Assembly (NCBI GenBank): GCA_965205165.1
Contig: OZ242037.1
Location: forward strand, 496,001-560,000
Origin: CBDESM01 sp965205165
GTDB lineage: Bacteria > Chloroflexota > Dehalococcoidia > Bin125
Reading direction: 5' to 3'
DNA length: 64,000 nt
Shown here: piece by piece, positions 1-8,529 of the stretch
Layout of the letters: each line of letters begins with the position of its first letter
Numbering within the stretch: the stretch's first letter is position 1
Made by a program: the position numbers and the translations under genes
The notes under the pieces: model-generated
The model's database searches: none
What the model saw: only the letters and a program-made list of their open reading frames with translations
Told to the model about the DNA's origin: nothing

Positions 1-341
1 GATTCCGGATGCGGGTAGATCAGCGGCACGTTGGCGGTGAGCGAGAACGCGGTGGCGACGTGCAGGCCGCCCATCGGGACGCCGGCGATCAACTCGAACG
101 GGGCGATGTGCGGATGCAGCATTCCGGCCAGCGTGCGCGTCTCCTCGGTCAGCAGCTCGCCGATCCGCCGCAGCGCCCACGGGTGCGAGATCAGCCGCCG
201 CACGTTGATGTAGACGGGCGAATTCTTGGTCGCGCCGAGGTCGAACTCGCCGAACAGGATCGCGCCCGAGTCCCAGAGCGCACGGGCGAGCCAGAAGTTC
301 GGCGGTTCCTGCTCGTGCGGCGGCCAAGCGGGCGTGGTCAT
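1..341 (-). CDS. pyrE: Orotate phosphoribosyltransferase, 3' end outside the window
   Basis: N-terminal 113 residues of an orotate phosphoribosyltransferase, which joins orotate to PRPP in pyrimidine synthesis. The visible part has the family hallmarks: LARALWDSGAI followed by an SPVYINVRRLIS segment (the substrate-loop Tyr/Asn/Arg pattern) and the IAGVPMGGLHVAT glycine-rich stretch. The PRPP-binding acidic motif lies beyond the window edge. The start is ATG at 341; a TACCCT box ends 7 nt upstream, which suggests a leaderless message. The family call is firm; whether the protein is active cannot be judged from the fragment. Confidence 0.82.
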   Translation of the reverse strand, partial: MTTPAWPPHEQEPPNFWLARALWDSGAILFGEFDLGATKNSPVYINVRRLISHPWALRRIGELLTEETRTLAGMLHPHIAPFELIAGVPMGGLHVATAFSLTANVPLIYPHPE

Positions 342-348
342 GCCGCGC

Positions 349-354
349 AGGGTA
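349..354 (-). promoter_or_regulatory. Putative -10 box of a leaderless promoter (pyrE)
   Basis: Minus-strand TACCCT followed by 7 nt and then the pyrE ATG. The spacing leaves no room for a ribosome binding site. The assignment is by analogy with the many TANNNT-N6-ATG arrangements in this window. Confidence 0.45.
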
Positions 355-363
355 CGCGCACGC

Positions 364-1347
364 TCAGCGCGCCGCCGGCAGCGGCGCCGGATGCGGAATC
401 GGGCGGCCTTCCAGCGCCGCCCGCAGGTTCGCGACCGCGATGTCGGCCATCTTCGAGCGGGTCGCCAGCGACGACGAGCCGACGTGCGGCAGCACGATCA
501 CGTTGGGCATCGAGAGCAGCGGGCTGTCCATGGAGATGGGCTCGACGGTCGTGACGTCGAGCCCGGCGGCCGCGATCGTCCCGTTCCGCAGCGCCTCCGC
601 CAGCGCGTCTTCATCGACGACCGGGCCGCGCGCCGTATTCACGAGGATCGCGTGCCGCTGCATCTTGGCCAGCGCGTCCGCGCCGATCAGCCCGCGGGTT
701 TCGCCGGTCAGCGCGACGTTGAGCGAGACGAAGTCGGATGCCGCGAGCAGGTCGTCGAACTCCGCGTACTCCGCGCCGAGCGCCGCCGCTTGCTCCGGCC
801 GCGGCGTGCGGTTCCAGTAGCGGACGGTCATGCCGAACCCCTGCGCGCGCCGCGCCACCGCTTGGCCGATCGCGCCGAAGCCGACGATGCCGAGCGCCGC
901 GCCATGCACGTCGGTGCCGGCCAGCTGCGTCGGAGACCAGGTCTTCCAGTCGCCGTTGCGCACGTAGTCGGCCGCTTCGACGAGCCGCCGCGCGGCGGCG
1001 AGAATCAGCGCCCAGGCCAAATCGGCGGTCGTATCGGTGAGCACGCCGGGCGTGCGCCCGACCGAAATGCCGCGCGCCGCGCAGGCGGCCGCGTCGATGT
1101 TGTCCACGCCGACCGCCATCTGCGAGACGATCTTCAGGCCCGACCCCGCCGCGTCGAGCACGGCCTCGTCGATCGAATCCGTGATCAGGCAGAGGATGCC
1201 ATCCGCATCCGCGACGCCGGTCAGCAGGTTCGCGCGCGGCGGCGGCGCGTCTTCGGGCCAGACCTCGACGGCGTAGCCGTCATCCGCGAGCAGCGCCTGG
1301 AACGACTCGCCGGGCAGCTGGCGCGTGGCGAAGACGCGGTGCGGCAT
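364..1347 (-). CDS. D-isomer-specific 2-hydroxyacid dehydrogenase (glyoxylate/hydroxypyruvate reductase-like)
   Basis: 327 residues, normal length for NAD(P)H-dependent D-2-hydroxyacid dehydrogenases. The Rossmann motif GIVGFGAIG is at about 153-161. The catalytic triad is recognisable: Arg240 in NTARGPVVDE, Glu269 in TTVEP and His288 in LPHVGS. It probably reduces a 2-oxoacid such as glyoxylate or hydroxypyruvate in the cytosol; the substrate cannot be fixed from sequence. It lies 19 nt behind the DUF169 gene on the same strand, and a GGAGG site precedes the ATG, so it is probably the second gene of a two-gene operon. Confidence 0.9.
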   Translation of the reverse strand: MPHRVFATRQLPGESFQALLADDGYAVEVWPEDAPPPRANLLTGVADADGILCLITDSIDEAVLDAAGSGLKIVSQMAVGVDNIDAAACAARGISVGRTPGVLTDTTADLAWALILAAARRLVEAADYVRNGDWKTWSPTQLAGTDVHGAALGIVGFGAIGQAVARRAQGFGMTVRYWNRTPRPEQAAALGAEYAEFDDLLAASDFVSLNVALTGETRGLIGADALAKMQRHAILVNTARGPVVDEDALAEALRNGTIAAAGLDVTTVEPISMDSPLLSMPNVIVLPHVGSSSLATRSKMADIAVANLRAALEGRPIPHPAPLPAAR

Positions 1348-1366
1348 TGGTCGACCGCCTCCGCGC

Positions 1367-2092
1367 CTACTCGAAGCGGGCCTTGTCGTCGGCCGCGTAG
1401 CGCGCCACCGCGTTGTCGGCGGCGGCGGTCGCGGCCAAGCGCTGGAGCAGGTCGGGCAGCTGCGCGGCGGGCACCGCGCAGGTCATCTCGCTGTTCGGCA
1501 TCTCCGTGCGCACGCGCGAGAGCTGGCAGCCGACCGACGCCGCCGCCTCGCCCTGCTCTTTGGCGATCGCCACGATGTGGCACTGCGGCTTGCCCTCGAT
1601 CCGCAGCTGCGGGAAGGCATCGTGCAGCACCATCAGCTGCCGCCCGGTCACGCGCAGCAGCACCACGTCGGGGTCGACCGGCGTGTCGCGCAGCGGGCCG
1701 TAGGTCACGGAAGCGGGCTGCTCGGTCACGACCGGGATGCCCATCGCGGTTTCCGCATCGACCCAGCCCGATTCGAGCAGCGCGGCGATGTCGCCGTTCT
1801 CCATCACGTCGCCAAGCCCGACGAAGCCGTGCGTGACGGAGCCCACCGAGCAGTTCGCGTGGTCCTGCGCCGCCGTCGAGAAGGTGCGGTCGCCCGCGTG
1901 CATCCAGAAGACGCAACCCGCGGGAACGCGGCCGGTGCGCCCGTCCGCGGCCGGCGCGGGCATCGGCGCGTCGAAGGGGGCGACCCCGTCGGGCGCCGCC
2001 TCGTGGAAGCCGATGGCGATGGGCTGGTTTGCGAGCCCGAGCGCCGAGCTCAGCTGGTCGGAGAGTCCGGCCCAATCAGCGGAAGTGGCCAT
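1367..2092 (-). CDS. DUF169 family protein
   Basis: 241-residue protein resembling the DUF169 (COG2043) family, whose function is unknown and which often carries conserved cysteines. Visible features are PAGCVFWMHA, an HANCSVGS segment and GCQLSRVRT near the C-terminus, consistent with the family's metal- or cofactor-binding cysteines. There is no signal peptide or membrane segment. It is the first gene of a probable pair with the downstream hydroxyacid dehydrogenase. The ATG at 2092 was chosen because the hydrophilic N-terminus begins there. No biochemical role is claimed. Confidence 0.78.
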   Translation of the reverse strand: MATSADWAGLSDQLSSALGLANQPIAIGFHEAAPDGVAPFDAPMPAPAADGRTGRVPAGCVFWMHAGDRTFSTAAQDHANCSVGSVTHGFVGLGDVMENGDIAALLESGWVDAETAMGIPVVTEQPASVTYGPLRDTPVDPDVVLLRVTGRQLMVLHDAFPQLRIEGKPQCHIVAIAKEQGEAAASVGCQLSRVRTEMPNSEMTCAVPAAQLPDLLQRLAATAAADNAVARYAADDKARFE

Positions 2093-2177
2093 TGCAGGTG
2101 CCTGTCTAGTTGGGGGTTGCGCGCACTGGCGATGCTACGCGACCGAGATCGCGCAGGCAACGATGCCGCGACGGGCA

Positions 2178-4178
2178 TCAGCGCCGGAGCCAGATCACGT
2201 CGTTCGGGGCCAGCACGAACTGGCGGGAACCGGGGACGGCGTTGCCCTCCGCGTCGATGGCGTAGCCAAGCCATTCGAGGCCATTCCAGACTTGGATCAC
2301 GGATACGTGGGGAAGCTGGCGGATCAGTTCGCTGATCGCGCAGCCCGGCGCGCCGACCCAGATGGCGAACGAGCCGGCCGAGGCGTTGGACAGGCCCGTC
2401 GGCGAGCAGCCGATGGCCTGCATCGAAGGACGGGCGTCGACCAAATGGATGGCGGTCGCGGGCCTGCCCGATTCAACGTCTCCCGCGGAGACTGTGACGA
2501 TGGCGACATCCTCGCTGACCACGACGAATCCGGCGCGGAAGACGCCGTCGGCGACCTGGCCGGTGCCCTGGGGCGGCGACACCACGCGGAGCACGGCGGC
2601 ACCGGTGCGCGAGCGCGCCGCGACGGAAACGGGCGTGCCGTCGGCGACGCGGACCCCGGCGGCATCGACGACGTCTATCTCGAGCTGGACGGTGCCGCCG
2701 AGCTGCCGCGAGCCGGATTCGCGGATGCGGAGCGAGTCGGGCGCACCGGCGAGGCTGAAGACGGCATCGCCGCGGGCGGCACCGGCCGCCAGCGTCGCCG
2801 CGTAGGTGCCTGAGGCGAGCGCGGTGCGCGAGTCGACGTCGAGCGCGAGCAGGCACTTGAGCCGCGCCTCGTCCGGGCAGCGGATCGAGGCGATGATCGC
2901 GCCCGCCCGAACCGGCCCGTCCGGGCCCGTGATCGAGGCGACGTGCGCGTCGATCGGCAGGGCCGCCGACGCGCCGGAGGCGTCGGTCGAAGTCACTTCG
3001 GCCTGCGCGGCGTCCAGATCATCCTTGTCGCTGCCCGCGTCCGGCGTGTCCCGATTGAGCAGGCTGCCGACCGGCGCTATGCGCAGCTGCGCGGCCGCGC
3101 CCGATACGTTGAGGGCCAGGCGCGGAGAGCGGACGATGCGGGCGCCCGAGACGACTTGGGCGGTGACGGCGAGCCCGCCGACCGTGCGGGAGGCGGTGAG
3201 TTCGACATCGAGCGCCTTCAGCAGATCGGGGCGTTTCTTGGCCTCTTCGCGCAGTTCGGCGAGGTCGAATGTGCAGATCGGGCCGCCCTGGCAGAAGCCC
3301 GTTGCGGCGATCTCGCCCCGCGTGGCGCGGAGCACGATGCTCGAAATCGCTTCGGCCGGATCGGCCGCGATCCCGTCCTCGTTGAGCACGGAAAGCACGA
3401 GGGCCACCTTCGCGCCCGCGCCCACATCGGTCGGCTGGTCATCGGCGGCGAATGCGAGCGAGACGGTTTCGACCTGGCGAACCTCCCGCACGGTGAACTT
3501 CTTCTCGCCGAACACGGAGCCCGCCGCGCCCGTGTCGAGCTCGCTGAACCCGACGGAGGCGTTCCCGTCCGCGTCGACCAGTTCGTAGCGGGCCCAGAAC
3601 GCGGCGTCTTCGCCGGCGGCCGCGACGTTGCCGATGATCCGCACGTCGTCCTCAGCGCCCGCATCAACACTGAAGGCCGGCAGCCCCTCCGCTCCCGAGA
3701 CGTAGCAGGTCACGACAGCATCCGCGGGCTCGGCGCCAGCCTCGCCGGGAGTGCAGGCGAGATCGGGGTAGTCGCTGCCTTCGCCGACGATCAAGCGGCG
3801 GCTGCCGTCGGCCCATGCTGCCGGCCCGCGCAGCTGCAGGAACGAATCGCCGCCCGCGATCGGGTAGGAGCACGCGGCCGGATCGCCGACATCAGCGGGC
3901 GGATCCGGCTCGCGCGGCGCGGAGTAGGCGCACCAGTTGCGGAGATGGCGGCCCGCGCCCGCCGCAATGGAGAAGCTGAAGCCGAAGCGGACGGGGACGT
4001 CGCGGTCGCCGGGCGCGACGATCTGGTCCGCATCCTGGGGCAGCGCGGCCCAAGGCGCGGGGATGGAGACGCGCACGGCCTGCTGAGCCTGGGCGAATGC
4101 GCCCGCGAGGATCAGCGCGGAGATGAGCGCTGCAACGAGCGTGGCGAAGACGATGAACAGGCGCTGTTTGGTCGGCAA
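2178..4178 (-). CDS. Large secreted Ig-like surface protein with C-terminal WxG...GD module (paralogue A)
   Basis: About 666 residues from a TTG at 4178; an in-frame TTG at 4229 would add 17 residues. The 4178 start gives a clean signal peptide (PTKQR, then about 22 hydrophobic residues, then AFAQA). The rest is beta-rich and Ig-like, with a PVADGTPV-type bacterial Ig motif and a central CxxxxxC segment (CQGGPIC). The last 65 or so residues form a module with WVG, VWNGLEW and ending NDVIWLRR. The same module ends the proteins at 32467, 51760, 54284 and 56962, and the Cys segment also recurs in those at 32467 and 56962. It is probably an S-layer or cell-surface protein. Confidence 0.8.
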   Translation of the reverse strand: MPTKQRLFIVFATLVAALISALILAGAFAQAQQAVRVSIPAPWAALPQDADQIVAPGDRDVPVRFGFSFSIAAGAGRHLRNWCAYSAPREPDPPADVGDPAACSYPIAGGDSFLQLRGPAAWADGSRRLIVGEGSDYPDLACTPGEAGAEPADAVVTCYVSGAEGLPAFSVDAGAEDDVRIIGNVAAAGEDAAFWARYELVDADGNASVGFSELDTGAAGSVFGEKKFTVREVRQVETVSLAFAADDQPTDVGAGAKVALVLSVLNEDGIAADPAEAISSIVLRATRGEIAATGFCQGGPICTFDLAELREEAKKRPDLLKALDVELTASRTVGGLAVTAQVVSGARIVRSPRLALNVSGAAAQLRIAPVGSLLNRDTPDAGSDKDDLDAAQAEVTSTDASGASAALPIDAHVASITGPDGPVRAGAIIASIRCPDEARLKCLLALDVDSRTALASGTYAATLAAGAARGDAVFSLAGAPDSLRIRESGSRQLGGTVQLEIDVVDAAGVRVADGTPVSVAARSRTGAAVLRVVSPPQGTGQVADGVFRAGFVVVSEDVAIVTVSAGDVESGRPATAIHLVDARPSMQAIGCSPTGLSNASAGSFAIWVGAPGCAISELIRQLPHVSVIQVWNGLEWLGYAIDAEGNAVPGSRQFVLAPNDVIWLRR

Positions 4179-4234
4179 GGCACGGCCCGTCCCTGCGCAG
4201 CGCGCGGCGCCGCGCCGCCCGCCCCCCAACGGGC

Positions 4235-4240
4235 ACTATA
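4235..4240 (-). promoter_or_regulatory. Putative -10 box upstream of surface protein A
   Basis: Minus-strand TATAGT, 5 nt before the TTG at 4229 and 56 nt before the TTG at 4178. Transcription would start at about 4229, so either the longer form is read leaderless or a leader of about 50 nt precedes the preferred start. Confidence 0.4.
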
Positions 4241-4315
4241 TGTAGAGCAGCACCCGCCCCGTGTTGTCGCAATGTTGCGGCAGCAGCGGCCCTGAGCGGG
4301 TGCAGAAGCGCCCGC

Positions 4316-4321
4316 TAGAAT
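4316..4321 (+). promoter_or_regulatory. Putative -10 box for a small ORF at 4345
   Basis: TAGAAT is followed 23 nt later by an ATG preceded by GGAGAG. It is divergent from the promoter of surface protein A. Confidence 0.4.
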
Positions 4322-4344
4322 GCGGACAGGACGGAGAGACGGAA

Positions 4345-4539
4345 ATGCCCGCGCAGAAGCCCAGATCGCCCGACAACCCGCGTTCGCACCGCCCGAGCGT
4401 GCTCGACAGCTTCCGCACGGTCCGGCTGACGCAGCGGCCGATCGGCGGCGGCCTCCCGTTTTGGCCGTTCAACCGCACGCGCATCGTTGAGCGGCCTATA
4501 GTGCAAGCGCCACCGCTGCGAGCAAAGAGAGAGCGCTGA
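4345..4539 (+). CDS. Small basic hypothetical protein
   Basis: 64-residue Arg/Pro-rich ORF with no recognisable domain. Support comes from a TAGAAT box, a GGAGAG sequence about 7 nt before the ATG, and a stop codon before the next minus-strand gene has been crossed by more than 44 nt. Its 3' end overlaps the convergent small membrane ORF at 4496. It could be a chance ORF in GC-rich DNA. Confidence 0.4.
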   Translation: MPAQKPRSPDNPRSHRPSVLDSFRTVRLTQRPIGGGLPFWPFNRTRIVERPIVQAPPLRAKRER

Positions 4540-4738
4540 GCGTCGCCAGCGCGGTGCTGGCATTCACCAAAGCCGAAACGATCTTCAACGACGCAGCGTT
4601 GTCGTCCACCGCTTGAGCCGTCTGATCTCCCATCCACCACAACAGCGCCACGAGATCGAGGGCCTGTTCGGCTGCGAGAAAATCCCGCCGTGAAGGCGGC
4701 TCGTGCCAAGGCGGCCAGATGTATGGGATGACGGACAC
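4496..4738 (-). CDS. Small membrane protein, 5' end probably displaced by a frameshift
   Basis: 80 residues from GTG with a hydrophobic C-terminus (ASTALATLSALSLLAAVALAL). The open frame continues upstream of the GTG as a hydrophobic segment without a start until a stop. An ATG at 4775, overlapping the previous gene's stop as TGATG, enters this frame only if one base is skipped in the run of five G and five T (minus strand, 4757-4766). A complete protein would then have two membrane segments. I read it as a coupled partner of the gene at 4775-5050 carrying a frameshift, a slippery site or a sequence error. Confidence 0.5.
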   Translation of the reverse strand: MSVIPYIWPPWHEPPSRRDFLAAEQALDLVALLWWMGDQTAQAVDDNAASLKIVSALVNASTALATLSALSLLAAVALAL

Positions 4739-4774
4739 GATCAGGGTCAGGGCCAGAAAAACCCCCGGTGATCA

Positions 4775-5050
4775 TCACGCGACGCGGACATCGGTTTGGG
4801 CGAGCGCCGGGCTCAGCGGTTCGCCCGCGATGACGATCGCGCCGGCGAACAGCGTCGCCATCGCGCCGGCCACCGTGCGCGTGGTCGCCAAGTGGCCCAG
4901 CAGGTGATCACGGCGAGCCTCCTGCCGTGCGTAGTCGTCCCGCGGGCCTTCATAGGCGAGTCGGGCGATCTCCAGCGCGTCCCGCTCGTCGTCGGACAGC
5001 TCGGCCACATCAGGTTCGCGCTGGTCGTCCGGTTCATGCTGGTCGGGCAT
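4775..5050 (-). CDS. Small hypothetical membrane protein
   Basis: 91 residues: an acidic, charged N-terminal half (DEPDVAELSDDERDALE) followed by one membrane-spanning stretch (AGAMATLFAGAIVIAG). No family was recognised. The start is strongly supported, because TAGCAT sits exactly 6 nt upstream of ATG, the leaderless arrangement seen repeatedly here. Its stop overlaps the ATG of the next, probably frameshifted, small membrane gene, suggesting the two are made together. Confidence 0.65.
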   Translation of the reverse strand: MPDQHEPDDQREPDVAELSDDERDALEIARLAYEGPRDDYARQEARRDHLLGHLATTRTVAGAMATLFAGAIVIAGEPLSPALAQTDVRVA

Positions 5051-5056
5051 GCGCGG

Positions 5057-5062
5057 ATGCTA
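5057..5062 (-). promoter_or_regulatory. -10 box of a leaderless promoter
   Basis: Minus-strand TAGCAT, 6 nt, then the ATG at 5050. Confidence 0.5.
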
Positions 5063-5084
5063 GGGGGCGTCCGGGCGGCAATGG

Positions 5085-8000
5085 TCACATCATCTCTTCG
5101 ACCTGCTCGATCGCCTCGCAGAGCGTGCTGCACCACGGGGCGCTCGACAACGCCTCGCGGAGCGGCTGCCCGGCCCGGCGCGGGGGCACGTAGCGCATGG
5201 CGCGGTTGCCGATGTCGACGCCCTCGATCCGGATCGTGCGCCGCTGGAGTTCGCTGAACGAGAGTCCCGCGGCGAGCCAGAGGACGATCTGCTCCTCGTC
5301 GTGGCGGATCTCGACGGCCCCGATCCGTGCGGCGCGGACCCGCAGGCGGACCGAGTCGAGCAGGTTGCATGCGGCCTCCGGCGGCTCGCCGAAGCGGTCG
5401 TGCATCTCCGCGGCGATCTCCTCGACCTCCTCGGCCGCCTGCACCGCGGCCAAGCGCTGGTAGAAATCGAGCCGGATCGCCAGATCGGGCATCCACTCGT
5501 CCGGCAACCGCCTCGGCAGCGGCAGATCGACGGAGACGGAGGGGCCGAGATGCTCGAGCGGCGCGGCCGGTTCGCCGGCCGCCCGAGCGCGGACTTCGCG
5601 CACGGCCCGTTCGAGCAGCTGCGTGAAGAGCGTGAAGCCGACCGCGCCGATGTGGCCCGATTGCTCCGCGCCGAGCAGGTTGCCGGCGCCGCGGATCTGC
5701 AGGTCGCGCAGCGCGATCTGGAAGCCCGCGCCGAGCTCCGCCGCGTCGATGATCGCCGCCAACCGCTGTTGGGCGGTCTCCGTCAGCGCGCGTTCGGGGC
5801 GGTAGAGCAGGTAGGCGAAGGCGCGCTGCGCCGAGCGCCCGACCCGGCCCCGCAGCTGGTAGAGCTGGGCCAGCCCGAGCCGCTCCGCGCCATCGATGAT
5901 GATCGTGTTGGCCGACGGGATGTCGAGCCCCGATTCGATGATCGTCGTGCAGACCAGCACATCGGCTTCGCCCGAGGTGAAGGCGCGCATCGCCGCGGCC
6001 AGCATCTGCGACGGCATCTGGCCGTGCGCCGTGATGAAGCGCGCCTCCGGCACCAGCTCGCGCAGCCGCCGCGTTTCGAGATCGATCGTCTGCACCGAGT
6101 TGTGCAGATAGAAGGTCTGGCCCTGCCGCTCCAGCTCGCGCAGGATCGCCTGGCGGACCACCGCGTCGTCGCGCGGCTGCACGGTCGTGGTGATCGGCAG
6201 GCGCTCCTCCGGCGCGGTGGCGATGGTAGACATGTCGCGGATGCCGGTCATCGCCTGGTGCAGCGAGCGCGGAATCGGCGTCGCCGACAGCGTCAGCACG
6301 TCGACCTCCGTGCGCATCGCCTTGAGCCGCTCCTTGTCCTGCACCCCGAAGCGCTGCTCCTCGTCGATGATCAGCAGGCCCAGATTGGCGAAGCCCACGT
6401 CCTTCTGGATCAGCCGGTGCGTGCCGATCACGACGTCGAGGTTGCCGGCCGCGAGATCGGCGACGATCTGCTTCTGCTCCGGGACGGGCGTGAGCCGCGA
6501 AAGCATCGCGATCCGCAGCGGCATCGCGGCGAGGCGCTGCGTGAACGTGGCGAGATGCTGCTGCGCCAGCACCGTCGTGGGCGCGAGCAGCGCCGCCTGG
6601 TAGCCCGCATCCACCGCCTTGAACGCCGCCCGCACCGCGATCTCCGTCTTCCCGTAGCCGACGTCGCCCACCACCAAGCGGTCCATCGGCTTGCCGGATT
6701 CCTGGTCGCGGCGGACCGCCTCGATCGCCTCCTGCTGATCCGGCGTCTCGATGAACGGGAACGAAGCCTCGAGTTCGAGCTGGAGGTCGGTGTCCGGCCC
6801 CAGCGCGATGCCGGGCTCCGTCTGCCGCCTGGCATGCAGCTCGATCAACTCGCCGGCGATGTCCTCGACGGCGCGGCGCACGCGCGACTTGGCCCGCCGC
6901 CACTGCTCGGTGTCCAGCCGCGTCAGCTTCGGCGGATCGCCCGATGGGCCCACGTACGGCTGCACCCGGTGGAGCTGATCGGTCGGAACCAGCAAGCGGT
7001 CCCCCTTGGCGTAGCGGATGTCGAGGTACTCCCCCTCGCGATCCATCAGCCGCTCGGTCACGACCCCGCGGAACTTCCCGATCCCATGATCGATGTGGAC
7101 GACGAAATCGCCCGGCTTGAGGTCGTCGAGCGCCGTGCGCGGAGCCGCATGGAGCACCGGCGCACGCTGCTGGCGGCGCTGTTTGGCGAAGCCGAAAATC
7201 TCCGTGTCGGTGATCAGTTCAATCGACGGCTCGCCTTCCTCGCCGAGCAGCATCCAGCCCTCGGGCGGAGCGGCGAAGCCGATCTGGATCACGCGCGGAT
7301 CCTCGATGCCGGGCGACGCCTCGGCGACCTGCAAGCCGTAGCCGCCGAGTATGTCCAGCAGCCGCGCCGCTTGCAGCGAGAGCACGAACCGGCGCTGCCC
7401 GGCGGGCGCATCGAGCTTCTCGACCAGGCCGTTGACGTTGCCCGCGAGCCGGTCGGCGGTGCGGAAGGGCAGCCGGTCCGCGCCGAACCGCGCCAGCCCG
7501 ACCGCGTTCGCGTGCGCGGCGAGCGACTTGGCCAGCCCGTCGGCGTCCTGGAACGGGTGCGGCAGATCGCCCGGGATCGCCCCCTGCGCCAGCAGCTCGT
7601 CGCGGGCATGGAGCGCGCGTTCGTCGCGTTCCCGCGCGCGCTGCGCGATCTCGACCGGCTCGACCAGGATCAGCAGCGCCTCGCTCGGCAAGTGATCCCA
7701 GATCAGCCCCGGCGCACGGAAGGCGGTGAAGAAGTGCTCCGGCAGCCCGAACTGCTCCGCCTCATCCGCAAGGCCGCCGTCCGCGACCGCCTCCGATGCG
7801 GGGCGCAGCGCGAACGAATCGAGCATTTCGGTCGAGCGCTGCGTGAGCGGATCGAAGCGCCGCATCGATTCGATCTCTTCGAGCTCGGACAGATCGATCC
7901 GCAGCGGCGCGCCGTCCGCCGGCGGCCAGAGGTCGAGGATATTGCCCCGCGCCGCGAACTGCCCCGGCGCGGCCACGATCCGCGCCCGCTCGTAGCCGAG

Positions 8001-8474
8001 CGAGCCGAGCGCCGCGATCAGCTCCGCCCGCGGCAGCGGCGCGCCGACCGCGAGCCGCTGCCCGCCCTCCGGCACCGCCAGCGTGCGCTGCGCGACCGCA
8101 TCCGCGGAGGAAACCACGATCCCCGGCGCGCACTCCGCCCGCAGCGCATCGAGCGCCCGCTGCCGCGCCTCGATCGCGGCGGGATCCGGCGGCTTCTGGT
8201 CATACGGCACCGTGTCGCGCGGCGGGAACGCCATCAGCCGTTCGAGCTGCCCCGCCGCCAGCCACATCGGCAGCGACTGCATCAGCTCGTCCGCATCGCC
8301 CGGCGTCGGCGCGACGATCAGCGCGGCGCCCTCGTGCCGCGCCAGCAGCCCCGCGATGGCGGCCGGCTTGGCCCCGTCCGGCAGCCCGAACTCGCCCGCC
8401 CCCTCGGGCAGCGCCGCCGCGATCTCCGGCGCGAGATGCGCGAGCAGCGAGGGCGCGGCAGGGTCGTTCTGCAT
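5085..8474 (-). CDS. mfd: Transcription-repair coupling factor
   Basis: 1129 residues, the usual Mfd length. Mfd removes stalled RNA polymerase and recruits UvrA. In order: a UvrB-like N-terminal region, the RNA-polymerase-interacting domain (GDFVVHIDHGIGKFRG), a RecG/SF2 motor with Walker A GDVGYGKTEIA, the DEEQRFG box and SATPIPRS, then VLVCTTIIESGLDIP and GRVGRS, and the C-terminal TRCF domain. The ATG at 8474 was chosen because the 47 codons upstream of it are not protein-like. It follows the coiled-coil gene by 55 nt on the same strand and may be transcribed with it. Confidence 0.97.
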   Translation of the reverse strand: MQNDPAAPSLLAHLAPEIAAALPEGAGEFGLPDGAKPAAIAGLLARHEGAALIVAPTPGDADELMQSLPMWLAAGQLERLMAFPPRDTVPYDQKPPDPAAIEARQRALDALRAECAPGIVVSSADAVAQRTLAVPEGGQRLAVGAPLPRAELIAALGSLGYERARIVAAPGQFAARGNILDLWPPADGAPLRIDLSELEEIESMRRFDPLTQRSTEMLDSFALRPASEAVADGGLADEAEQFGLPEHFFTAFRAPGLIWDHLPSEALLILVEPVEIAQRARERDERALHARDELLAQGAIPGDLPHPFQDADGLAKSLAAHANAVGLARFGADRLPFRTADRLAGNVNGLVEKLDAPAGQRRFVLSLQAARLLDILGGYGLQVAEASPGIEDPRVIQIGFAAPPEGWMLLGEEGEPSIELITDTEIFGFAKQRRQQRAPVLHAAPRTALDDLKPGDFVVHIDHGIGKFRGVVTERLMDREGEYLDIRYAKGDRLLVPTDQLHRVQPYVGPSGDPPKLTRLDTEQWRRAKSRVRRAVEDIAGELIELHARRQTEPGIALGPDTDLQLELEASFPFIETPDQQEAIEAVRRDQESGKPMDRLVVGDVGYGKTEIAVRAAFKAVDAGYQAALLAPTTVLAQQHLATFTQRLAAMPLRIAMLSRLTPVPEQKQIVADLAAGNLDVVIGTHRLIQKDVGFANLGLLIIDEEQRFGVQDKERLKAMRTEVDVLTLSATPIPRSLHQAMTGIRDMSTIATAPEERLPITTTVQPRDDAVVRQAILRELERQGQTFYLHNSVQTIDLETRRLRELVPEARFITAHGQMPSQMLAAAMRAFTSGEADVLVCTTIIESGLDIPSANTIIIDGAERLGLAQLYQLRGRVGRSAQRAFAYLLYRPERALTETAQQRLAAIIDAAELGAGFQIALRDLQIRGAGNLLGAEQSGHIGAVGFTLFTQLLERAVREVRARAAGEPAAPLEHLGPSVSVDLPLPRRLPDEWMPDLAIRLDFYQRLAAVQAAEEVEEIAAEMHDRFGEPPEAACNLLDSVRLRVRAARIGAVEIRHDEEQIVLWLAAGLSFSELQRRTIRIEGVDIGNRAMRYVPPRRAGQPLREALSSAPWCSTLCEAIEQVEEMM

Positions 8475-8529
8475 CGGGCACGCCAACAGCCCCGGCCACG
8501 CGCCGGGCGGCAGGTCGAGTGTATGCGGG

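Noticed and set aside
4236..4778. A 180-codon frame from the ATG at 4775 without frameshift
   Set aside because: Its product is Arg/Gly/Ser-rich and unlike a folded protein, while the alternative frame gives clean membrane segments.
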